This document shows positions 23,010 to 32,565 of a stretch of DNA of 64,000 nt, in pieces. Location: contig NC_084587.1 of assembly GCF_033807715.1 (NCBI RefSeq), positions 25,355,017 to 25,419,016 of the forward strand. The letters are read 5' to 3'. The notes under the pieces were generated by a model that saw only the letters and a program-made list of their open reading frames with translations, had not been told where the DNA came from and did not search any database. The stretch's first letter is position 1, and each line of letters opens with the position of its first letter. The stretch comes from Cololabis saira. Taxonomy: Eukaryota; Chordata; Actinopteri; Beloniformes; Belonidae. Made by a program: the position numbers and the translations under genes.

Positions 23010-24190
23010 TTGACCTCGATTGGGGACATCATTGGACGGTGGAAGGAATACTTCGAGTATCCCCTCAACCCGACTGACATGCCTTCCACTGAAGAAGCAG
23101 AGAGTGGTGACTCGGGGACGTGCTCATCCAACACCCAAGCCGAGGTCACTGAGGTAGTTTGTAAGCTCATCGGTGGCAGGGCACCGGGGGTGGATGAGAT
23201 TCGCCCTGAGTACCTCAAGTCTCTGGATGTCGTAGGGCTGTCATGGTTGACACACCTCTGCGATATTGCATGGAGGAAGGGGACAGTACCGCTGGACTGG
23301 CAAACCAGGGTGGTGGTCCCTCTTTTTAAAAAGGGGGACCGGAGAGAGTGTGTTCCAACTATAGGGGGATCACACTTCTCACCCTCCCCGAGAAAGTCTT
23401 TGCCAGGGTACTGGAGAGGAGAATACGGCCGATAGTTGAACCTCGGATTCAGGAGGAACAATGCAGTTTTCGTCCCGGCCATGGAACACAGGACCAGCTC
23501 TATACCCTCCGCAGGGTGCTCGAGGGTTCATGGGAATTTGCCCAACCAGCCTACATGTGCTTTGTGGATCTGGAGAAGGCATTTAACCGTGTCCCTCGTG
23601 CCATTCTGTGGGGGGCGCTCAGTGAGTATGGAGTCCGGGGCCCTCTGTTAAGGGCTGTCCGGTCTCTGTATGATCGGAGCAGGAGTCTGGTTCGCATTGC
23701 CGGCAGTAGGTCAGACTTGTTCCCATGTTGGACTCCGGCAGGGCTGCCCTTTGTCACTGGAAACACAGGATTTCGTCTCTGCTTTTTGAAGATGACGTTG
23801 TCCTGTTGGCTTCATTGGACCGGGACCTTCAGCATGTGCTGGAGCGGTTTGAGGCCGAGTGCGATGCGGTGGGGATGAGAATCAGCACCTCCAAAACCGA
23901 GGCCATGGTTCTCCACCGGGAAAGGGTGGCTTGCCTTCTCCGGGTGGGTGGAGAAGTCCTGCCTCAGGTGGAGGAGTTTAAGTATCTCGGGAGCGTGAGA
24001 TTGACAGACGGATCGGTGCAGCGTCCGCAGTTATGCGGTCGATATACCGGGCCGTCGTGGTGAAGAAGGAGCTGAGTCGAAAGGTGAAGCTCTCGATTTA
24101 CCAGTCAATCTACGCACCTACCCTCACCTATGGTCATGAACTTTGGGTAGTGACCGAAAGGACAAGATCGCGGATACAAGCGGCCGAGAT
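23010..24190 (+). pseudogene. RTE LINE reverse transcriptase, decayed
   Basis: Frames 23010-23350, 23348-23740 and 23725-24063 are successive pieces of one reverse transcriptase. Blocks in order are GGRAPGVDEIRPEYLKSL, VVPLFKKGDRR, NYRGITLLTL, CFVDLEKAFNRVPRAILW (first catalytic aspartate region), and then LLFEDDVVLLA. The usual FADD is FEDD, so the motif alanine is replaced. The block carrying the expected RQGCPLSP motif is missing at about 23730-23765, an internal deletion. After 24063 the thumb continues (ELSRKVKLSIYQSIYAPTLT), broken by stops and then by the insertion at 24193. Confidence 0.75.
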
Positions 24191-24192
24191 TA

Positions 24193-24695
24193 CCGTATTG
24201 GCCTGAATATAAGACAGTGTTTTTTGCATTGAAATAAGACTGAAAAAGCGGGGGTCGTCTTACATTCGGGGTCTAGATGTTATACCCATTCACAACGCTA
24301 GATGGCGCCAGATATCTTTAAAGCGAATGCTGAATTTAACTCCCCAGGCCAAAGCGAACCCCTGTCACGAAGAAGAAAAATTAAAAATAGTATAAGAAAG
24401 AAAAGAGAAGAAAATAAGAGAAGAGATAACAGAAAGTGGAGAAACGTAGCGACAATCTGGAGAAAAGTGGGTGGAAGTTCGGCAGGTAAACCGGCAGCTG
24501 AGGAGAAGTTATGAAGCTAAATAACATGCTTTTTCTCTTGAATATATTGTTATAATCATTTGTTTCAGATGTACTGTAATTATTTTCTGTATAAAAATTG
24601 AATTTGGTGTTCAAAAAGTCTTTCTTCAAACTTGAGTCTTGAAAAAGAGGGGGTCGTCTTATAATCAGGGTCGTCTTATTTTCGGGACAATACGG
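24193..24695. mobile_element. pogo-like nonautonomous element (MITE), TA target
   Basis: The element is flanked by TA (24191-24192 and 24696-24697). Left end is CCGTATTGGCCTGAATATAA, and the inverted right end is TTATTTTCGGGACAATACGG. TA duplication points to the Tc1/mariner/pogo group, and the ends resemble those of pogo-like elements in fish. It interrupts the RTE LINE coding region, which resumes at 24698. The frames inside (24302-24514) show no transposase. Confidence 0.65.
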
Positions 24696-24804
24696 TAGTT
24701 TTCTCCGCAGGGTGGCTCGACGCTCCCTTAGATATAGGGTGAGGAGTTCGGTCACCCGGGAGGAGCTCGGAGTGTCGAGCCGCTGCTCCTTCACATTGAG
24801 AGGA

Positions 24805-24809
24805 GTCAG
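24805..24809. repeat. BEL target-site duplication, left
   Basis: GTCAG, identical to 32306-32310 on the far side. The RTE LINE sequence resumes directly after the second copy, confirming the insertion boundaries. Confidence 0.9.
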
Positions 24810-26008
24810 TGTAAAGTCAACTCCAATTTTCTCCAACTGGACAGAAGGACAACAACTCAGCTTCTTTCCAACCTCTTCCAACTTTATTTTTCCAACTTTT
24901 CAAATCAATCTGTTGGTCTTTGTTGGGGGTCTTCGAATAGTAGCGTAGTTAGGTTGTTAACCTTAAAACAAGAAAACATATGATTAACAACATTGTCAAA
25001 ATAAACAATAATTTTTTAAACAAAAAAGTCCTGTTTCAGTAGTTATATTTTTTAACATTTCTAAACAAATAATGTCTCTTAAATAAACAATTTGGTTTTT
25101 AAACAAAGTATTTTTAAACAAACCCTTTAACAATTATTTTAGAGTATTTAAGTATTTAAACAAATGTTATTTTGAACAAACTAACTGTTTTAAACAATTA
25201 CATTTTAAATGGTCAAATTAAATTACAATAAACCATCTTTTAATTAAAGTGCCTTCAAACACATTAAACAAAGTGTCCTTTAAACAATAATTTTAAATAA
25301 GTTTTAACAATAAAGTTTTTTTAAACAAAGGCATTTCTTTAAATTACTTTTACTATGAAAGGTAGACACTTTTAAATTAAAGTCATACTAACCATTTACC
25401 AAAGTCAGTTTTAAATTATTAACCATATTTTAAATTAAAGCAATTCTATCCAAAATCATCATTAATTAAATTCAGTTGAAATTAAAGTTAAAGTATTAAC
25501 TTCAACTATTTAACCAATATATAAATTAAAGTCAGCATTTTAATCACATTTTATAAACTATAAAGTAATAATGTCAAGCAGCATTAAAGCCAACATGCTG
25601 AAATGTAACTGACTAAGTTCACCTCTAATAATAATAATAATTCAAATTAAAGTATACTGCAAGCTTTTAAATATACCATATTAACTTTTATCTACATAAG
25701 TCAAGTATAATTATAATGAATGTTATACTAACAATACATTCAGCCACAGAGGAAGATTTAAACAGACTAAACAAAGCAGCATTCACCGACCATTAGAGCC
25801 TTGGAGAAGAATTCCAGGAGTAAACTTGCTTGCTTGTTGTTTGGTGTGTGTCTGCATGCTCATGGCAGCAGCTTTCTCAGGTGTTCTGGGTTGGCCAACG
25901 AGCTCCCAGCAGCCACCTTGCTGCTGGTGCATTGTGGGAGTTGTAGTCTTCTGGGTGATTGTCCTGTTCAATATAGAGATCTTTGCTCTCCTGGGTTAGG
26001 ACTCAACA
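24810..26008 (-). repeat. BEL 3' LTR (left in window)
   Basis: 1199 bp. Its middle (about 24960-25740) is strikingly AT-rich, with many repeats of AAACAA and AAATTAAAGT. The segment near 25790-26008 is GC-balanced. A polyadenylation or promoter site cannot be fixed by eye. Confidence 0.9.
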
Positions 26009-26018
26009 CCTCCCACTT
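26009..26018 (-). promoter_or_regulatory. Polypurine tract of BEL element
   Basis: On the minus strand AAGTGGGAGG directly precedes the TGTTGAGTCC start of the 3' LTR. This is the position and composition expected of the plus-strand primer for reverse transcription. Confidence 0.7.
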
Positions 26019-26044
26019 GAGCTCTTGGGTTCCACACAGAGAGG

Positions 26045-26153
26045 TCACTCAAGTCCTTCACGTTTCTGTTCTTCAATAGGAAGTAGAATGACCAGTCGCC
26101 TGACATCTCTATGCAAAATTGTGGCCGGGATTTTTGTTTTGTCACTTGTTTTC
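26045..26153 (-). pseudogene. BEL Pol C-terminus, out of frame
   Basis: A frame (26236-26045) offset from the main pol frame contains ILHRDVRRLVILLPIEEQ, the usual extreme C-terminus of fish BEL polyproteins. The main pol frame ends at 26154. The frame change and the missing residues between the integrase core and this tail indicate a deletion at about 26160-26180. Upstream of that the frame is out-of-phase readthrough. Confidence 0.7.
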
Positions 26154-29100
26154 TTAGGCTTGTCTTTGCCGTTCAGACTTGTCCAGTCGGTCAAGGTACT
26201 GGTAAAGCTGCTCCAGTGCGGGTTTAGCTCCGACAAAGTTACTGCCAGGGTCCGACCAGAGTTTCCTGGGGTGTCCTCTCAGTGCAGTGAATCTTTGATA
26301 GGCCAGCAGGAATCCTTCCGACGACTGGTCACTCACCACTTCGGTATGTATGGCTCGGGAAGCCATGCAGCAGAAGACAATGCCCCATACTTTTAGTCTG
26401 GTCCTCTTCTTGACCTCATCCTTCACTTCATAGGGGCCGAACAGGTCCATGGTGCTGAATTCAAAGGGTGCGGCTGGGCCCATCCGCTCTGGAGGTAGGT
26501 CAGCCATGATTTGTTGGCACTTCTTTATGTTCTTCCTACAGACAGTACAGCTGTCAACCACTCTCTTGGCAAGTCTCCGGCCTTTTATCACCCACGCTCT
26601 CTTCCTCATCCGAAGAAGGGTTCCTGCTACACCTTCATGGTTTGCTTTGTGGGATTCTTCAGCCAGCAATGTAGACACCCAGGATTCAAATGGTAGAACT
26701 GGCACTGCTGTCTTATCTTCACTGAACATCTGGATTCTGCCACCACAAACTAGGAGTCCAGAGTTCACATCTTTGTATACTGCCAATCTGCTTAGAGTCG
26801 TCTCTGGGAAGGCTATAGCTTCTTGGGCAGCGAGGAAGAGGTCTTCACGGGCTTCGTTCAGCTCTTCTCCAGTCAGTCCAGCTTGATTGGCCTCCCACTT
26901 TGACTGTCCTGGTGCCTGTCTCATCCGTTTTAGCCACAGCTTGACAGCTCTGCAAACCCAGGCAATTACTCTCACCAGTTTGGACAGGTTGCTGAATCTT
27001 TGTATGTCCACAAGTACTTTGACCCAGCCAGTGGGTTTCTTCTGGGGAAGAGTTGGTTTCACCTGTTGGACATCCGAGATGGATCGGTTATCCGGGGTGA
27101 CTGGCGGGTTTTGCCGATCAAGCTTGGCTTGAGCCCTTGTTATGGCAGCTGAACATGCTTTCCTTTGGAGGTTGTTCACGCTCTCTCTGGCGTGGGCAGC
27201 TACTTCTCCAGCTGACTTAATGGGCCACTCCTCCACCGGCCACTTCAGGAATTCTGGTCCATTTTGCCAGGTGGAATTCTCTTTTAAATCTTCTGGAGTG
27301 CCTCCTCTTGTGATGATGTTCACTGAAGTCAATATGTAGAGCTTGTCCTCGTCAACTTGATAGCCGATGCCCAGGGCTCTGTTGTCTTCTTCCCTCATTT
27401 GGTTTGGGAGAATGAAGGTTTGACTTCGTCCAGACTTGGTGGCCTCTGTGTCTGTTCCTTTCCTCCCACTTTGCGCCGACCGGACCCATGGCTTGAGGAA
27501 GAAACCGCCGGCTTTCAAAATCTCTTCAACTTGCGCCGTGATTTGGTCAAGTCTGTCCAGGTCGTTGTGGGAGGTCAGAAGGTCATCCACATAGCTGTCT
27601 CCTTCAATTACTTTGCGTTCATCTTCTAGGTGAACAAAGTTGGGCAGGTTTGCCGTTTCCCTCATGGCCAACTGTGCAATGCAGCCTGCAGGTTTGTCTC
27701 CGATGTTGACTCTGGTGATTGCATATTCGCTGATCTCCTCTTCTGGGCTGTCTCTCCAGAGGAATCTGTGCAGGTGCATCTCACACTGCTCCAGCCACAC
27801 AGAGTTGTACATCTTCTTTATGTCTCCTAAAGCTGCATGCACACCTTCACGGAACCTCAGCAGAACAGCTCGAATAGGGTTGAGTACATCTGGTCCCTTC
27901 AGAAGGATGTCATTCATGCTCACACCTTTGTACTTCTGGCTGCTGTTCCACACAATTCGGACTGGTGTTGTCACAGAATGAGGGTTGGGCGCCACCAGGT
28001 GGCTCACATACCACACTGGGCCATTCCACTTGTCAATGATTTCTTCAGTGAGTTTGATGGCTGCTCCTCGTTCAACCATCTCACGGATTTGGGTGGCATA
28101 TGCAGCTTTCCATTCTGGCTCTTTGCACAGTTGCTTCTCCATCCTCAAGAAACAGGCCTGGACTGCACTTTTGTTGTTGGGGAGAGAGGCAGGGTCCACT
28201 GTCCAAGGATACTTTGCATCCCAGTGTGGGGATTTTGTGTGATCGTCCTCCTCCTTGTAGGTGAGGCCTCCTTTAATGATCTCATACTCCCTCTCCTCCG
28301 CCAGGGTCATTTCCTTTCCTCCAGGTGGACAGTTCCCGCATCGACATCCTCCACATCTCGGCTCACATGCAGCTCCGATGCTGTCCCAGTGCCACCACTC
28401 AAGGAACTCCCGGTTGCTGGCAGCTGTGAGTGTGGCCTTGATGTCATCCACTGGACCTGGGATTTCTCTATATTTGACTGCTGCGGTTCTCATGGAGCGG
28501 GCAAAGTGAGTTCGAGATGCATATGCCTCTATCTCCACTTCTTCGTGCAGGTCAGGATGCGCTCCGGCCACCGTCGTCCCCAGTGGACCTACCCACAGGA
28601 CGAGGTCATCAATCATTCTCACACTTTGGGGAGCGAGCCTTCCTTCACGGTGACTGATGAGGAGCTCAACCTCTTCTGGCCTCTCCAGTTCCTCGAGCTT
28701 GACTTCCGGGAAGAATCTGTGCAGAGTTTCTGGCTGAACAGCTTGATGCACCTTGGCTATTTCATCCAATCCATAGCAGACCAGTTCATGAGCTCGTACA
28801 GTTCCTTTTGGTGTCTTGACTCGGACTTTCAGAAGGTATCTTCGGGTGTCCACCTTCATGACCATACCACCGACTCCATGTACCACCAGGGTTATCTTCT
28901 CCCTCCTCAGCCGCAGTCTGTCAGCAGCCTTATGGGTGATGTAGTTGGTGTCGGATGCTAGGTCAATCAGGGTCCCGATCTTCTGACCAGCGTTCGCAGT
29001 GACGTTCATGAGCATCATGATGACAGGTAGCTCGGTGAGACCACTATGCCGCAGTAGTTCAGACTGGCCAGATGCTTTTAGTGTCATCGTGGTTTTGTTG

Positions 29101-29417
29101 GTGAATGCCTTTCTGCAACGTTCAGCCATCTCTGGGGGAAGATCAGCCAAGCACGCCTCTTGTTCCTCCGTAAGAGTGCCTTTGTTGCTGCTGCCTTTTC
29201 CACTTCTCCCATCTCCACTCCGTGGCCTGGACTCTCCCTTCGGACAGAGAAAATAGTGGTGGTCCGCAGCACTTCCTCCCCTCCTGCAGTCCGAATTTTG
29301 GCACAGGAAATTGTCTCTGCAATAACCGCCCTCCTCATGGCATCCAAGGCATTTCCTGCATGCTCCAAGCTTCTTTAAGGCAGCCGTCTTCTCTGGGAGC
29401 TTTAGTCCCTTGAACAT
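26154..29417 (-). CDS. pol: BEL/Pao Pol polyprotein, internally deleted
   Basis: 1087 codons counted from a methionine that is internal to the original Gag-Pol frame. In order: cysteine-rich segment (residues about 19-59); aspartic protease with LIDLASDTNYIT (about 150), where D-L-A-S replaces the usual DSG; reverse transcriptase with ALGDIKKMYNSV and the catalytic YVDDLL (about 600-620); then, after LYILTSVNI (about 700, near 27315), an abrupt jump to the integrase linker, so RNase H appears to be missing; integrase HHCC finger with HKANH and CTVCRK; core aspartates in STMDLFGP and SDPGSNFVGA. The catalytic glutamate and the C-terminal domain are absent. Full family members usually have several hundred more residues. 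Confidence 0.8.
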   Translation of the reverse strand: MFKGLKLPEKTAALKKLGACRKCLGCHEEGGYCRDNFLCQNSDCRRGGSAADHHYFLCPKGESRPRSGDGRSGKGSSNKGTLTEEQEACLADLPPEMAERCRKAFTNKTTMTLKASGQSELLRHSGLTELPVIMMLMNVTANAGQKIGTLIDLASDTNYITHKAADRLRLRREKITLVVHGVGGMVMKVDTRRYLLKVRVKTPKGTVRAHELVCYGLDEIAKVHQAVQPETLHRFFPEVKLEELERPEEVELLISHREGRLAPQSVRMIDDLVLWVGPLGTTVAGAHPDLHEEVEIEAYASRTHFARSMRTAAVKYREIPGPVDDIKATLTAASNREFLEWWHWDSIGAACEPRCGGCRCGNCPPGGKEMTLAEEREYEIIKGGLTYKEEDDHTKSPHWDAKYPWTVDPASLPNNKSAVQACFLRMEKQLCKEPEWKAAYATQIREMVERGAAIKLTEEIIDKWNGPVWYVSHLVAPNPHSVTTPVRIVWNSSQKYKGVSMNDILLKGPDVLNPIRAVLLRFREGVHAALGDIKKMYNSVWLEQCEMHLHRFLWRDSPEEEISEYAITRVNIGDKPAGCIAQLAMRETANLPNFVHLEDERKVIEGDSYVDDLLTSHNDLDRLDQITAQVEEILKAGGFFLKPWVRSAQSGRKGTDTEATKSGRSQTFILPNQMREEDNRALGIGYQVDEDKLYILTSVNIITRGGTPEDLKENSTWQNGPEFLKWPVEEWPIKSAGEVAAHARESVNNLQRKACSAAITRAQAKLDRQNPPVTPDNRSISDVQQVKPTLPQKKPTGWVKVLVDIQRFSNLSKLVRVIAWVCRAVKLWLKRMRQAPGQSKWEANQAGLTGEELNEAREDLFLAAQEAIAFPETTLSRLAVYKDVNSGLLVCGGRIQMFSEDKTAVPVLPFESWVSTLLAEESHKANHEGVAGTLLRMRKRAWVIKGRRLAKRVVDSCTVCRKNIKKCQQIMADLPPERMGPAAPFEFSTMDLFGPYEVKDEVKKRTRLKVWGIVFCCMASRAIHTEVVSDQSSEGFLLAYQRFTALRGHPRKLWSDPGSNFVGAKPALEQLYQYLDRLDKSERQRQA

Positions 29418-29443
29418 CTTGCAGAAGAATATTTTATTATTGT

Positions 29444-29675
29444 AAGTAAGTAAGTAAGTAAGTAAATTTTATTTATATAGCACCTCTCACAGAGAGAAAC
29501 TCACGAAGTGCTTTACATACAGAAAAAACAGTAAAAACATGAGGTAATTAAAAAGCTTTACAATGTGTCTCTAAGGAAAATAACAAACAGAAAAGAAAGA
29601 AAGAAAAAGACAAAAAGAAAAGAAACAAAAATCATAATACATCAATAAATGCCTGCTCAAAAAATACCGTTTTTA
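29444..29675 (-). mobile_element. Short LINE/SINE tail inserted in BEL gag-pol
   Basis: About 232 bp separating Gag from Pol. It contains TTTTATTTATATAGCACCTC and AAGTGCTTTACATA, blocks common at fish LINE 3' ends, and a TAAG repeat at 29444-29464 that would be its 3' end on the minus strand. A 5-bp ATTGT flanks it (29439-29443 and 29676-29680). It cuts the polyprotein inside the Gag CCHC knuckle. The net added length of 237 bp is divisible by three, but it contains stops. Confidence 0.7.
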
Positions 29676-31025
29676 ATTGTGACCGCTGTCACCACAGATG
29701 ACACATCCATCAAGCTCTTGTCTCTTGGTGGCTCTGGTGGAGGCAGACTTCCTTCCATTCCTCTTGTCTGCTCGCTCCGATTTGTCACCCTTCTCCACAA
29801 CTCGGAGTTGCTCAAGTCTCTCTAGTACGTCTTCCTGATTTTTTAGGAATGTCAAGAGCTGGTCGAAATGGTTCTGAGGTGTGACGTTGTTTGTGGGATC
29901 CACCATGAAAATCAGCCAGTTGGTCTTGATGAAATCGGGCAACTTGGTTTCGATGGATTTGATGACAAGAGGGTTGTTTATGGCCCCGGAGTTCCCCAGC
30001 TCAGTAAGGTCTGCTAGAGCCTTTTCCACGGACTGTATTAGGTCAATGACCTTTCTGGGCTGGTGCCCCTTCACATGTGGTATTTTGTCAAGTTCTTCCA
30101 GGATTTCCACAGTGATGCTTGATTTGTTCCCGTACCTGTTCTCAAGGACTCTGAACATGCCTGTTGCCGTGGTGTATGTGGAAAATCTGAGGTCTTTTGA
30201 GATTTTCTCATCGATGCTGTCTAGGAGCTGTATCTTCTTTACTACAGGCGATCCAGATGGTTCTCCCTGCCGTTGAAGGCTCTCCCAGTCTTTTTTCCAT
30301 CTGTGAAAGTCTCTCTTGGAACCAGTAAAGGTAGGTAGGGTGGTCGGCTTTATCCTCACGACTGGTGTTGTTGGTTGGGGTGTTGGTGTGACTCCTCTAC
30401 CAGCGACCAGCAGGGTCCGTGCACCTGCAAACTCAGGCTCTCTCATTCTCAGTGTGAGAAGAGTTCCGTCTATGTCCCTGAGCCTTGCCTTCACTCCATC
30501 CCTGTGATCCTCCGGTATCCATTTCTCCCACGTCACCATTGCAGTGGTGGCCTCGTTCCTCATCTTCTCAGAGAGGTTTAGGTGCCTTTCGAATCGCTCC
30601 AAATTCTCACTCGTCACTGGCAGATTATCCGCAGCCCCATTTGCTCGCTCAGCCCCACGAATGGCAGTTTCGAGTTCATAGCCTCCATATTTTGTCCACA
30701 GGATTTGTCGGACTGTGTCCTCGATTGCGGTCATCTTTACTTTGGCCTCTTTCAGAGTTTTCTCAATGTCGGCTTCTTGCTGTTCACTGAGCTCTGCCTC
30801 TTCATCCTCCTCCTCCTTTTTGACTTCAGCCTCCAGGCTGGACCTGTAGTCATCGTTGGAGTCTTGCACAGCTCGGAAACAGTCTGTGAGCTCCTTGTAC
30901 TGCTCAAGAAGCTCGGATTTGAGCATGCCATCTGCTTCTCTCACAATGAAGTTGGCTTGCCTTGTAAAACGGCTCTTTGCCGTGGTCCTTTCTTGCTTAC
31001 AGTCTTTGGCCGTTTTCTCCGCCAT
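29673..31025 (-). CDS. gag: BEL/Pao Gag, cut in its zinc knuckle
   Basis: 450 codons from the ATG at 31025, which lies 81 bp inside the 5' LTR boundary. The N-terminal half is acidic and helical. The middle has IKPTTLPTFTGSKRDFHRWK (residues about 226-245), the signature of BEL Gag. The C-terminus is basic and ends CVICGDSGHN, the start of a CCHC knuckle whose last cysteine is lost because of the insertion at 29444-29675. Gag and Pol lie in the same frame, so they were once one polyprotein. Gag would assemble the particle that packages the element RNA; whether this truncated form can do so is unknown. Confidence 0.85.
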   Translation of the reverse strand: MAEKTAKDCKQERTTAKSRFTRQANFIVREADGMLKSELLEQYKELTDCFRAVQDSNDDYRSSLEAEVKKEEEDEEAELSEQQEADIEKTLKEAKVKMTAIEDTVRQILWTKYGGYELETAIRGAERANGAADNLPVTSENLERFERHLNLSEKMRNEATTAMVTWEKWIPEDHRDGVKARLRDIDGTLLTLRMREPEFAGARTLLVAGRGVTPTPQPTTPVVRIKPTTLPTFTGSKRDFHRWKKDWESLQRQGEPSGSPVVKKIQLLDSIDEKISKDLRFSTYTTATGMFRVLENRYGNKSSITVEILEELDKIPHVKGHQPRKVIDLIQSVEKALADLTELGNSGAINNPLVIKSIETKLPDFIKTNWLIFMVDPTNNVTPQNHFDQLLTFLKNQEDVLERLEQLRVVEKGDKSERADKRNGRKSASTRATKRQELDGCVICGDSGHN

Positions 31026-31105
31026 TTTTCCTTCTTGTCCACGGCTTTCCTCCTAGCCGAAGCCCTTTATCCTCAGCAAGGGGGTGTCCGCAGGTGGTTA
31101 ACAAC

Positions 31106-32305
31106 TGTAAAGTCAACTCCAATTTTCTCCAACTGGACAGAAGGACAACAACTCAGCTTCTTTCCAACCTCTTCCAACTTTATTTTTCCAACTTTTCAAA
31201 TCAATCTGTTGGTCTTTGTTGGGGGTCTTCGAATAGTAGCGTAGTTAGGTTGTTAACCTTAAAACAAGAAAACATATGATTAACAACATTGTCAAAATAA
31301 ACAATAATTTTTTAAACAAAAAAGTCCTGTTTCAGTAGTTATATTTTTTAACATTTCTAAACAAATAATGTCTCTTAAATAAACAATTTGGTTTTTAAAC
31401 AAAGTATTTTTAAACAAACCCTTTAACAATTATTTTAGAGTATTTAAGTATTTAAACAAATGTTATTTTGAACAAACTAACTGTTTTAAACAATTACATT
31501 TTAAATGGTCAAATTAAATTACAATAAACCATCTTTTAATTAAAGTGCCTTCAAACACATTAAACAAAGTGTCCTTTAAACAATAATTTTAAATAAGTTT
31601 TAACAATAAAGTTTTTTTTAAACAAAGGCATTTCTTTAAATTACTTTTACTATGAAAGGTAGACACTTTTAAATTAAAGTCATACTAACCATTTACCAAA
31701 GTCAGTTTTAAATTATTAACCATATTTTAAATTAAAGCAATTCTATCCAAAATCATCATTAATTAAATTCAGTTGAAATTAAAGTTAAAGTATTAACTTC
31801 AACTATTTAACCAATATATAAATTAAAGTCAGCATTTTAATCACATTTTATAAACTATAAAGTAATAATGTCAAGCAGCATTAAAGCCAACATGCTGAAA
31901 TGTAACTGACTAAGTTCACCTCTAATAATAATAATAATTCAAATTAAAGTATACTGCAAGCTTTTAAATATACCATATTAACTTTTATCTACATAAGTCA
32001 AGTATAATTATAATGAATGTTATACTAACAATACATTCAGCCACAGAGGAAGATTTAAACAGACTAAACAAAGCAGCATTCACCGACCATTAGAGCCTTG
32101 GAGAAGAATTCCAGGAGTAAACTTGCTTGCTTGTTGTTTGGTGTGTGTCTGCATGCTCATGGCAGCAGCTTTCTCAGGTGTTCTGGGTTGGCCAACGAGC
32201 TCCCAGCAGCCACCTTGCTGCTGGTGCATTGTGGGAGTTGTAGTCTTCTGGGTGATTGTCCTGTTCAATATAGAGATCTTTGCTCTCCTGGGTTAGGACT
32301 CAACA
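31106..32305 (-). repeat. BEL 5' LTR (right in window)
   Basis: 1200 bp, the same as 24810-26008 except for one extra T in the run near 31612. Transcription would start here on the minus strand. The sequence directly inside it (31105 downward, GTTGTTAACCACC on the minus strand) would be the primer-binding site, but I cannot match it to a tRNA. Confidence 0.9.
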
Positions 32306-32541
32306 GTCAGCTGAGGTGGCTTGGGCATCTGTATCGAATGCCTCCTGGATGCCTCCCTAGGGAGGTGTTCCAGACATGTCCCTCCGGGAGGAGACCCAGG
32401 ACATGCTGGAGAGACTGTGTCTCTCGGCTGGCCTGGGAACGCCTCGGACTCCCGTCGGAAGAGCTGGAGGAAGTGCGTGGGGTGAAGGAAGTCTGGGCAT
32501 CTCCGTTGAGACTGCTGCCCCCGCGACCCGGGAACGGATAA
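32306..32541 (+). pseudogene. RTE LINE C-terminus after BEL
   Basis: Immediately after the BEL duplication the LINE frame resumes as QLRWLGHLYRMPPGCLPREV and ends SPLRLLPPRPGNG with a stop at about 32539, matching the usual end of fish RTE polyproteins. The ATGGATGG tail follows. The open frame given by the start at 32098 lies partly in the LTR and is not real upstream of 32306. Confidence 0.8.
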
Positions 32542-32565
32542 GCGGCTGAAAATGGATGGATGGAT

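Larger units (their letters stand above)
24810..32305 (-). mobile_element. Young BEL/Pao LTR retrotransposon, defective
   Basis: The element has two LTRs of 1199 and 1200 bp (24810-26008 and 31106-32305) starting TG and ending CA. By eye they differ by a single T in one T-run. A perfect 5-bp duplication GTCAG lies at 24805-24809 and 32306-32310. On the minus strand it encodes a BEL-type Gag and Pol. The Pol appears to lack the RNase H region and the end of the integrase. A 232-bp insertion also interrupts the polyprotein. Near-identical LTRs mean recent integration, so the deletions probably predate it and the element moved with help in trans. Confidence 0.9.
21430..32565 (+). mobile_element. 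RTE-type LINE, interrupted by two insertions
   Basis: LINE sequence occupies about 21430-24192, 24696-24809 and 32311-32565. It has a GC-rich 5' region, an endonuclease, a reverse transcriptase and a 3' end with ATGGATGGATGG (about 32550-32563), the tail typical of fish RTE (Rex3-like) elements. The reading frame resumes exactly across each insertion. Several frameshifts, a deletion in the reverse transcriptase and a changed catalytic motif show that it is dead. It was old before the BEL element landed in it. Confidence 0.8.

Noticed and set aside
27837..28961. 374-codon plus-strand open frame
   Set aside because: It lies antisense to the BEL pol frame, which has clear protease and reverse transcriptase motifs. 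The plus frame has none.
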